Source: Acidocella sp. (GTDB taxonomy: Bacteria; Pseudomonadota; Alphaproteobacteria; Acetobacterales; Acetobacteraceae). From it: 64,000 nt of DNA. The position numbers and the translations under genes are program-made. The stretch spans positions 62,001-126,000 of the forward strand of contig NZ_DAIEIF010000029.1 of assembly GCF_027352905.1 (NCBI RefSeq), read 5' to 3'. This document shows, one piece after another, positions 8,330 through 17,290 of the stretch. Positions within the stretch are counted from its first letter, which is position 1. Every line of letters begins with the position of its first letter. The notes beneath the pieces are model-generated. The model did no database searches. It saw only the letters and a program-made list of their open reading frames with translations, and had not been told where the DNA came from.

Positions 8330-8550
8330 TATGGGAGTCGTGGCCAGGACCGGAGGCGTCGCTGGGGCTGGGTGCTCGCACTTGATTGCCCTGGTGACAA
8401 ATTTCGCCTATTTTGGCCATTTACGATAATGGCGCGGCATCCAGCCATTTACCGCTCTGGACCGTCCTGGTGCCTGTCATAGGCGCGGTGATCATCGGCC
8501 TGATGGCCCGGTATGGCAGCGAGAAGATACGCGGGCACGGGATGCCCATA
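8330..8550 (+). pseudogene. Remnant of a ClC-family chloride channel gene
   Basis: Two adjoining frames together resemble the N-terminal part of bacterial ClC channel proteins. One frame gives LIALVTNFAYFGHL at 8381-8424. Another gives LWTVLVPVIGAVIIGLM followed by ARYGSEKIRGHGMP at about 8455-8550. The GSEKIRGHG(I/M)PE segment is a selectivity-filter-proximal motif of the family. The first frame meets a stop (TAA at 8428) right where similarity switches frame, and similarity ends abruptly after GHGMP. It is therefore a frameshifted, truncated fragment of a roughly 600-residue protein. No intact copy is in the window. Confidence 0.65.
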
Positions 8551-8598
8551 GGGGAGGGCCATTGCCGTCTGGTGGATTGCGTCTTCCTCATGCCAAAA

Positions 8599-8630
8599 CG
8601 CCATGCCGCCATGAACGCGGCGGCATGGCG
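8599..8630 (-). terminator. Hairpin terminator downstream of hmp
   Basis: CGCCATGCCGCC and GGCGGCATGGCG form a perfect 12 bp stem with an 8-nt loop, beginning 11 bp past the hmp stop. In the minus-strand RNA it is followed by UUUUGG. Confidence 0.7.
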
Positions 8631-8641
8631 CGTTCCGCGGC

Positions 8642-9820
8642 TCAGTCCAACGCTTCCGCCGGGCCGAAGAACTCATAGCGGCGCCTCTCGTCCGGCAGCC
8701 CCAGCGCGCCGAGAAACTTTTTGATGGCCGCCATGAATGGTTTGGGACCAAGGAAATAGACATCGTAATCAAGACCGGCCGGCAACCAGCGCTGAAGATG
8801 TTCGATCACCGGCCGGCCCAGCGCATGAGCCTTGTCTTGCTCGCCCTGCTCATAGACAGTGACATTCCGGAACCGGGGATGACGCGACGCCCAGTCTTCC
8901 AGCACCTTGCCGAAGGCGTGGACATCCTTGTTGCGCGTATAGTGGAGAAAGATCACATCCCGCTGTCCTCTGGCGAGCGCTGCTTCGGCCATGGCGAGGG
9001 TCGGGGTGATACCGACGCCGCCACTAATCAGTACCAGCGGGCTTGCGCCGTCTTGCAGGACGAATTCCCCGGCAGGCGGAAAAACGTCCAGAGTATCGCC
9101 TTCCTTTACGCGGTCATGCAGAAAATTTGAGACGAGGCCACCGGGTTCGCGCTTCACGCTGATGCGATAGGAACGGCCGTTGGGTGCGGCGGAGAGAGAG
9201 TAGTTGCGGCGCACCTCCTGCCCGTCGATAAAAACGCGCAAGCCGAGATATTGGCCCGGAGTGAAGCTGACGACGGGTTTCCCGTCCGTAGACTCAAGAT
9301 AGAATGAGGTGATCTCGGCACTCTCCGGCACCTTGCGGCGGACGCGGAAGGCCCGTGCCCCGCGCCAGCCGCCGGGCGCCGCCGCAAGCTGGTCGTACAC
9401 GCCCGCCTCGGCGCGAATGAGTATATCCGCGAGTTGCTGATAGGCCGCTGCCCAGGCGTCGATCACCGCGTCAGTGGCAATATCCGGCCCGAGCACTTCG
9501 CGGATCGCGCGCAGCAGGCACGCGCCGACGATGGGGTAATGCTCGGGCAGCACCTGCAACGCCACATGCTTGTTAACGATCTGCGCGGCAAGCGGCCCTA
9601 GCGCCTGCAACTGATCGATATTCTTGGCGTAGAGCAGCACCCCGTTGGCGAGGGCGCGCGGCTGGGCGCCGCTGGCCTGGTGAGCCTGGTTGAATAGCGG
9701 CCGCACCTGCGGATATTCGCCCAGCATGATCTTGTAAAAATGCGTGGTCAGCGCTTCGCCGCCGGTTTCCAGAATAGGAACGGTGGCTTTGATGATCGCG
9801 GTTTGGTCGTCTGTCAGCAT
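8642..9820 (-). CDS. hmp: Flavohemoglobin, nitric oxide dioxygenase (Hmp)
   Basis: Oxidises NO to nitrate with O2 and NAD(P)H. The 392-residue protein has the standard three parts. The globin domain (1-140) has Tyr29, Gln53 and proximal His85 at the same numbers as E. coli Hmp. The FAD-binding barrel (150-260) has RRNYSLSAAP and GGLVSNFLHD. The NAD-binding domain (265-392) has VLISGGVGITPTLAM and YFLGPKPFM. It lies 112 bp downstream of the truncated hemoglobin gene on the same strand, so the two may share a transcript starting near nsrR. The ATG at 9820 follows AGGAGCCTCTTC. Confidence 0.96.
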   Translation of the reverse strand: MLTDDQTAIIKATVPILETGGEALTTHFYKIMLGEYPQVRPLFNQAHQASGAQPRALANGVLLYAKNIDQLQALGPLAAQIVNKHVALQVLPEHYPIVGACLLRAIREVLGPDIATDAVIDAWAAAYQQLADILIRAEAGVYDQLAAAPGGWRGARAFRVRRKVPESAEITSFYLESTDGKPVVSFTPGQYLGLRVFIDGQEVRRNYSLSAAPNGRSYRISVKREPGGLVSNFLHDRVKEGDTLDVFPPAGEFVLQDGASPLVLISGGVGITPTLAMAEAALARGQRDVIFLHYTRNKDVHAFGKVLEDWASRHPRFRNVTVYEQGEQDKAHALGRPVIEHLQRWLPAGLDYDVYFLGPKPFMAAIKKFLGALGLPDERRRYEFFGPAEALD

Positions 9821-9932
9821 GAAGAGGCTCCTGTTAAAATTCCGATGAGACAGACACTTTCGGCGTGGGCGCCGCGGCTCGCGGGTCCATGTCCGTCTTG
9901 TCGAAAGCGAGATGAAGAGATGCGATCAGGAC

Positions 9933-10349
9933 TTAAGTGGTCGCCGGCGGGCTTTGCGCGCGGGGCACCAGAGGTTTCAGGGTGCCGGGAAAGAGTGCCA
10001 TCCGCAGGCTGGCGGCAATGTGGTGCGCCTTAGCGATGACCGCTGTGGCCGCATCCGGCGGTAGACAGGACGCGGCACTAGCTTCCCATAAAGCCAGCCA
10101 GCGTTCGAACATTTCCGGCGTGATCTCGTCCTGGTGGCGGAGATGAGCGGGCAGCGGCTGGCCTTTGTATCGTCCCGACGTGAGCATGACTGAAGACCAG
10201 AAGGCGGTCAGCCGTTCGAGATGTTCGGGCCAATCATGAATCGCGCGGTTGAAGACCGGACCCAGCAGTTCATCATCCCGGACCTGGGCATAGAACTGGT
10301 CAACGAGCCGGGCCAGGGCTGCTTCGTCGAGATCTTCAAGAATTTGCAT
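9933..10349 (-). CDS. Group III truncated hemoglobin
   Basis: A 138-residue heme protein of the truncated hemoglobin group III (Ctb-like) family, members of which are linked to NO and oxygen handling. The visible pattern is LVDQFYAQVRDDELLGPVF, then LERLTAFWSSVMLTSGRYKG, PLPAHLRH, and ITPEMFERWLALWEA. The His in PAHLRH is the likely proximal ligand and the FW pair is characteristic of the group. It is transcribed away from the NsrR-type gene, and a NsrR-like site lies 16-38 bp ahead of its start, consistent with NO induction. Confidence 0.85.
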   Translation of the reverse strand: MQILEDLDEAALARLVDQFYAQVRDDELLGPVFNRAIHDWPEHLERLTAFWSSVMLTSGRYKGQPLPAHLRHQDEITPEMFERWLALWEASAASCLPPDAATAVIAKAHHIAASLRMALFPGTLKPLVPRAQSPPATT

Positions 10350-10364
10350 GGCGATGGACTCTAA

Positions 10365-10387
10365 AACATGTATGATGGATACCTATT
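10365..10387. promoter_or_regulatory. Second NsrR-like site, in front of the truncated hemoglobin gene
   Basis: AACATGTATGATGGATACCTATT is related to the stronger site at 10404-10426, sharing roughly 14 of 23 positions, with a weaker dyad. It lies 16 bp upstream of the truncated hemoglobin start on the minus strand. It could bind the same NO-sensing repressor. Confidence 0.4.
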
Positions 10388-10403
10388 TAGGCCACGGAAG
10401 AAA

Positions 10404-10426
10404 AACATGCAAATTAAATACATCTA
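10404..10426. promoter_or_regulatory. NsrR-like operator between truncated hemoglobin and nsrR
   Basis: ACATGCAAATTAAATACATCT has the layout of NsrR sites (ATGYATTT-N-AAATRCAT type dyad). It ends at the A of the proposed nsrR start codon, suggesting autoregulation. It is 55 bp from the divergent hemoglobin start. Confidence 0.55.
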
Positions 10427-10884
10427 TGGAATTGCCGGTGCGGCTGACACGCTTCACTGATTTCGCCGTGCGGGTCCTGCTCTATCTCGGGGCGCATGAT
10501 GGCCGGCTCTGCACGATCGCGGAAATCGCCGGGTCATACGGCATTTCGGAAAATCATTTGATGAAGGTCGTGAATGATCTGGCGGGGGCTGGCTACGTGC
10601 ATAGTGTGCGCGGCCGTGGTGGCGGCATTCGCCTGGCCAGGCCCGCGAGTCAGCTCAATATCGGCCAGATCGTGCGTCACACCGAGGGCAAGGTCGATGT
10701 CGTGGGTTGCGGAGAATGCGCGCTGGCGCCGGCATGTGGAATGACATGCACCTTCAAGGAGGCCGTCGAAAGCTTCTTCAGGACGCTGGACAAGTACAGC
10801 CTGGCCGACATCATGACCAAGGGTCAACCGGAGCGATTGCGCAAAATGCTTGTAACAGGAACCCTCTCGTCCCGAGAGTCTTAA
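10426..10884 (+). CDS. nsrR: Rrf2-family transcriptional regulator, NsrR type
   Basis: A 152-residue Rrf2-family repressor with a winged-helix N-terminus: LTRFTDFAVRVLLYL, IAEIAGSYGISENHLMKVV, then RGRGGGIRLAR. The Fe-S cluster region has Cys95, Cys98, Cys104 and Cys108 (VVGCGECALAPACGMTC), after which FKEAVESFFRTLDKYSLADI matches NsrR closely. In the family, NO attacks the cluster and releases the repressor from NO-defence promoters. I chose the ATG at 10426 because family similarity starts immediately; the frame extends upstream to 10348 without similarity. The spacing of the first two Cys (CxxC) is tighter than in E. coli NsrR. Flanking hmp, truncated hemoglobin and norB support the role. 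Confidence 0.85.
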   Translation: MELPVRLTRFTDFAVRVLLYLGAHDGRLCTIAEIAGSYGISENHLMKVVNDLAGAGYVHSVRGRGGGIRLARPASQLNIGQIVRHTEGKVDVVGCGECALAPACGMTCTFKEAVESFFRTLDKYSLADIMTKGQPERLRKMLVTGTLSSRES

Positions 10885-11025
10885 AAAGTGTGGTTTCGGT
10901 CGTGTAGCTGGGTATGTGAATGGTGCCCGCCTGCTCGGGCTGACCGGACCGTTGCCGCATCGACGGACAAGACTGAACCTGGTATTGTCATGACGGACCG
11001 CCTTAACCCCTAAAAGCCGCAGCCA

Positions 11026-11073
11026 AAAACCGCTGTTTACTTTAATTTGGCTGCTGCGATACACGGCGGTTTT
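11026..11073 (+). terminator. Possible hairpin between nsrR and norB
   Basis: AAAACCGC at 11026-11033 pairs with GCGGTTTT at 11066-11073, and the next bases (TGT/ACA) can extend the stem with a bulge. The loop is long, about 30 nt. It could end the nsrR transcript or be an imperfect inverted repeat of mobile origin. Nothing coding was found in 10885-11338. Confidence 0.3.
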
Positions 11074-11106
11074 CCTGTAAAGCAACAGCTACGAAATCGC
11101 TCGATA

Positions 11107-11120
11107 TTGATCTAAATCAT
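11107..11120. promoter_or_regulatory. FNR/DNR-type site upstream of norB
   Basis: TTGAT-CTAA-ATCAT matches the FNR/DNR/NnrR consensus (TTGAT-N4-ATCAA) at 9 of 10 defined positions. CATACT at 11145-11150 would be a -10 hexamer, placing the site centre about 41 bp ahead of a start near 11156, the class II activation geometry. This predicts oxygen- or NO-responsive norB transcription with a leader of about 180 nt. Two further dyads lie in that leader: ATCGTT-G-AACGAT (11159-11171) and ATCC-TTTT-GGAT (11170-11181). Confidence 0.55.
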
Positions 11121-11338
11121 ATCGCTCGTCCCGAATTGGGACTGCATACTCTCATTATATCGTTGAACGATCCTTTTGGATGTGAGACCATGCGCCAGGC
11201 TTTCAGCCCCTGATCTATCTGATACAGACCTGTACGGTGGCATACGCCGAGGGAGGGCCTGATGGTTTGTCACGGGCAAATTATGGCAAGTACCGCGCCG
11301 TTGGTGATGACCAATCGTAGAACCGTGTGAGGCCAGAG

Positions 11339-13684
11339 ATGAATGTGAGCAGCTTACAGACGGCCCCCTCCACCAAGGACGAAGATAAAGTCGCATTTTA
11401 TCTAAAGTGGATTCTGCTCGCTGTCGCAATTATCACCTTTGCATTGCTCGCCTGGGCGACGGTCGTCACATATCATTTGGCCCCGCCCCAGCCGGACCGT
11501 TTCGTAGGAACCGACGGTACTGTCCTGATGACCGATGCCGACATTATTGCCGGCAAAGGTGGCTTCCAAAAAGCCGATTTGATGGATTACGGTAGCCTCT
11601 ACGGCATGGGGTCTTATTATGGTGAAGACTATACTGCATCGACGCTCGTGCAGCTTGGCACGACCGTGCGCGACAACATAGCACAGTCCGGCGGCCGGGC
11701 ATTCGCGGACCTTGCGCCCGACCAACAAGCTTCTGCCACCGCCGCGATGCAGCATGATCTACAGGCGATAGATCTCACTTCATCCACAGTGATTTTGCCG
11801 CCGGCGGTCGCGGCAGCGATCACTAATGTACGCGACCAGATCGCCAAGACGCTGGTCACAGCTGATCCGGCGAAGGGCTGGACAACGGCCTACAGCCTTG
11901 ATCCTCAGCTTGCCCGCCAGACAGCGGATTTCCTGGTCTATTCTGCTCTCACAACAGTCGCGCGGCGCCCCGGAACAACATGGTCCTGGACGGAAAACTG
12001 GCCCTATGAGCCATTGGTGGGGAACACGCCGACCACGAATACCTTCATCTGGACCTGGCTCAGCTTCTGCTTCACGTTTTTTGCTTTTGGTGTCGTGCTT
12101 TTCGTCTACGAGTATTTTTTGAATGACCCCGATGACGCGCCTATGGACCCGGTGCTTGCGGTGTTCCGGCCACTGACGCCGAGCCAAAAGCGTGTCTGGA
12201 AATATTTCCTTGTCGTGGCGGCGCTGCTTCTCGTGCAAATCCTCGCCGGCTCGATCATGGCCCATTCCTACTACGACCGGACAAGCTTTTATGGCATCGC
12301 CATCAATGATTGGTTCCCCTTCAACTTCCTGCGCGACGTGCATATTCAGGCACCGATCGTCTGGATCGGCTTGTCATGGATCGGCGCCGCGCTATTCCTC
12401 GCGCCGGCGATCGCCGGGGGACAAGAGGCAAAGGGCCAGCATTGGCTCGTCGATTTCTTGTTCTGGGTAACTTTGTTCGTCGTTGCTGGTGCGCTCATCG
12501 GCGACTATTTGGGCATCAGGGGCATTATCAATCAGGATTGGTTCTGGTTCGGCAATCAAGGGCTTTCCTATATTCAGCTTGGCCGCTTTTGGCAGATCGG
12601 CTTCTTCATCGGACTTGCCCTCTGGAGCCTGTTGGTGATGCGGGCACTTTGGCCAAGCGCCACGCAGTGGCGGCGGGCCGCCGGGCAATTCTGGTCGGGC
12701 CATATCCGCCTTGAACACCTGATTTGGGCCTCGACGGTCAACATAGCGGTACTTTACGTGTTCGGTATGATCCCTCTGACGGGAATCGAGAAATCGTTCA
12801 CCCTCACGGATTTTTGGCGCTGGTGGGTTGTCCATCTTTGGGTCGAGCAATCATTCGAATTTTTCGCCGCTTGCATGAGCGCCTATCTGCTGATGGCGGT
12901 CGGTCTCGTCTCCCGCAAACTTGCCGAGCGAGCCACCTATTTCGAGATCATCCTGATTTTCCTGGGCGGCGTGCTTGGCACTGGCCATCATCTATATTGG
13001 GCAGGTGCGCCGGGGATGTGGATACCGATGGGCAGTATGTTCTCGTTCATCGAGATTCTGCCGTTGGTTCTGCTGATTATGGAGGCAATCAACAACTACC
13101 GTCTCATCAAGGCACATCAGGAGTTCAACTATCGCCTGGCCTATACCTACGTGATTGGCGCCGCATTCTGGAATTTTGTTGGCGCCGGCGTATTTGGTGG
13201 CGGTACGCTGAACGCGCCGCTGGTCAACTACTATGAGCATGGGACATTCCTGACGCTCAACCACGCCCATACGGCGCTCTTCGGAGCATTTGGTGAGCTG
13301 GCAATCGGGCTGATCTATTTCTGCCTCAGATATGCGGCGTCAGATCGTCAACCCTTTAACGAAAGACTTGGGCTTTGGGCCTTCTGGCTGTATAACGGCG
13401 GGATGGTGCTGTGGATCGTGCTCAATTTCTTTCCGATCGGCTGGCCACAGCTCGCTGCGGTCTATGAGCATGGGCTTGCCTACGCCAGGAGCACGGATTT
13501 CTACGATAAGGTGCTGCTGTGGCAGTGGATGCGTCTTCCCGGTGATGTCGTGTTCGCCGCAGGGGCTCTGGTGATGGCGTGGGATTTTATCGTCAAGCTG
13601 CGTCCCCTTTATCCGCGAAACATTGACAGGCTTATCTTCCGCAAGCCTCTGCCGATGCCAGGCGAACGATCCGCAGCGGAATAA
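11339..13684 (+). CDS. norB: Quinol-dependent nitric oxide reductase (single-subunit NorB/NorZ type)
   Basis: Reduces 2 NO to N2O at the inner membrane using quinol electrons. The 781-residue protein has the long N-terminal extension that marks qNor: a helix at about 20-40, then a periplasmic domain of roughly 190 residues. This replaces the NorC subunit; no norC gene is adjacent. The catalytic core shows the metal-ligand motifs HLWVEQSFEFF (His499), GTGHHLYW (His550, His551) and LNHAHTALFG (His642, His644). I used ATG 11339; GTG 11327 in frame is an alternative. The gene is followed 2 bp later by a DUF488 gene. Codon use looks less GC-biased than in the core genes. Confidence 0.93.
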   Translation: MNVSSLQTAPSTKDEDKVAFYLKWILLAVAIITFALLAWATVVTYHLAPPQPDRFVGTDGTVLMTDADIIAGKGGFQKADLMDYGSLYGMGSYYGEDYTASTLVQLGTTVRDNIAQSGGRAFADLAPDQQASATAAMQHDLQAIDLTSSTVILPPAVAAAITNVRDQIAKTLVTADPAKGWTTAYSLDPQLARQTADFLVYSALTTVARRPGTTWSWTENWPYEPLVGNTPTTNTFIWTWLSFCFTFFAFGVVLFVYEYFLNDPDDAPMDPVLAVFRPLTPSQKRVWKYFLVVAALLLVQILAGSIMAHSYYDRTSFYGIAINDWFPFNFLRDVHIQAPIVWIGLSWIGAALFLAPAIAGGQEAKGQHWLVDFLFWVTLFVVAGALIGDYLGIRGIINQDWFWFGNQGLSYIQLGRFWQIGFFIGLALWSLLVMRALWPSATQWRRAAGQFWSGHIRLEHLIWASTVNIAVLYVFGMIPLTGIEKSFTLTDFWRWWVVHLWVEQSFEFFAACMSAYLLMAVGLVSRKLAERATYFEIILIFLGGVLGTGHHLYWAGAPGMWIPMGSMFSFIEILPLVLLIMEAINNYRLIKAHQEFNYRLAYTYVIGAAFWNFVGAGVFGGGTLNAPLVNYYEHGTFLTLNHAHTALFGAFGELAIGLIYFCLRYAASDRQPFNERLGLWAFWLYNGGMVLWIVLNFFPIGWPQLAAVYEHGLAYARSTDFYDKVLLWQWMRLPGDVVFAAGALVMAWDFIVKLRPLYPRNIDRLIFRKPLPMPGERSAAE

Positions 13685-13686
13685 AT

Positions 13687-14070
13687 ATGGCCAAGAGCAT
13701 TCTTCAAATTCGGACTAAGCGCATTTACGATCCCCCGGATCCGAGTGATGGGACGCGCGTACTGGTGGACCGGCTCTGGCCCCGTGGCCTGAGCAAAGAG
13801 AGTGCTGCATTGACTCTATGGCTGAAGGAGATCGCGCCGAGCCCGGAGCTCCGGCGATGGTTCAATCACGATCCTGCGCGGTGGCAGGAGTTTATCCATC
13901 GCTATCGCGCCGAACTTGCCAGTAACGAGACGGCCGTGAACGAGATACGAGACCTTTTGAAACATGGGCCGTTGACTTTACTCTATGGAGCACACGACAC
14001 GGAGCACAATCATGCAATCGTGCTCGCCGATTACCTCCGCCATCACGGAAAGGAAACGCAACATGGCTGA
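13687..14070 (+). CDS. DUF488 family protein (YeaO-like)
   Basis: A 127-residue cytoplasmic protein of the DUF488 family, function unknown. Typical segments are IRTKRIYDPPDPSDGTRVLVDRLWPRGLSK, WLKEIAPSPELRRWFNHDPARW, YRAELA and LTLLYGAHDTEHNHAIVLADYL. It starts 2 bp after the norB stop and must be cotranscribed. DUF488 genes beside NO or nitrite-handling genes are seen elsewhere, so a link to nitrosative stress is plausible but inferred from context only. Confidence 0.85.
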   Translation: MAKSILQIRTKRIYDPPDPSDGTRVLVDRLWPRGLSKESAALTLWLKEIAPSPELRRWFNHDPARWQEFIHRYRAELASNETAVNEIRDLLKHGPLTLLYGAHDTEHNHAIVLADYLRHHGKETQHG

Positions 14071-14290
14071 CGAAGACGAAATAAGGGAATATGCGTCGCC
14101 CGCCTGTTTTGCTCACGAAATAGTTGGCCCCTATATGGGCTTCATCGGCCAGGAAGAACCCGCAACGGCTCCAAATAACTTATTGGAGCCGAGCGCGCTG
14201 GTGCCCAAGCGCACACTGCGTGAGGTTCGACAGATAGGAAATATAGCTACCCGCGGGTCATCGACGGTCATGGAACCATTGCCGGAATAG
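14063..14290 (+). CDS. Small protein, probably the frameshifted N-terminus of a larger gene
   Basis: The ATG at 14063 overlaps the DUF488 stop (8 bp) and follows AAAGGAAACGCAAC. The product starts MADEDEIREYASPACFAHEI and runs 75 residues. The conserved-looking start and tight coupling suggest a real gene of the norB operon. Near 14185 the frame seems to break: another frame continues as GAERAGAQAHTA before a stop, reminiscent of helical LLxAERAGA sequences. I read this as a gene that lost its 3' part. Family assignment is uncertain. Confidence 0.45.
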   Translation: MADEDEIREYASPACFAHEIVGPYMGFIGQEEPATAPNNLLEPSALVPKRTLREVRQIGNIATRGSSTVMEPLPE

Positions 14291-14770
14291 AACTGGCCTA
14301 CTTGCCTCTGGCCATGTCCGCGACCTTTCCTTATCCTCTTGTCCACCAAACCGGCAGCAGCTCAGTCCCCGGCTTTGGTCAGTAGCTCAGCCAGTGGTAA
14401 TCTATCTCCGGTCATCGGGTTCTCCAGGTTCAGGTTGAAGTCTCACAACTCCACCATAGCCGACTGATCCGATGGCCACCTCAAACTACACCATTACAGG
14501 GCCCAAAAGTCACCACGACCCCGGACACTACCTCTAGCGGCAACGAACGACATGAAATCCTGGACGGAGGCGACCTGCTCGAAAGAAGCGCTGCATGACC
14601 GTCCGCCAGTGCCCTGACTCCCCCCGCCTTCCGTTATCGTCATAATTGGAGTCGTTTGCCTCTCCGGATATCATCCAGAAACACATGACTCACAGATCAG
14701 GGGCGTTTTGGAAGACACGATTCCAACCGGCGTGACTTGGCTCTAGCTTTCCTGACCAGTCAGGCAAGTA
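14291..14770. other. Non-coding decayed region between the NO island and gyrB
   Basis: About 480 bp without a convincing gene. Base composition is more even than in the flanking core genes. Apart from a possible transposase start on the minus strand (14362-14415), no structure was recognised. It separates the NO-defence genes from gyrB and looks like a graveyard of mobile DNA. Confidence 0.5.
14362..14415 (-). mobile_element. Possible remnant of an IS256-type transposase N-terminus
   Basis: On the minus strand ATG 14415 encodes MTGDRLPLAELLTKAGD and then a TGA. The pattern M-T-x-D-x-x-x-L-x-E-L-L-x-K-x-x-D resembles the first residues of IS256-family transposases. No downstream transposase sequence is readable, so at most the left end of an element remains. 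This is recognition by pattern only. Confidence 0.3.
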
Positions 14771-17245
<2,475 letters not shown>

Positions 17246-17290
17246 TTATATAGGATTTTCCCTGAAAAACCTAATCGCCCCGGCGGCATG

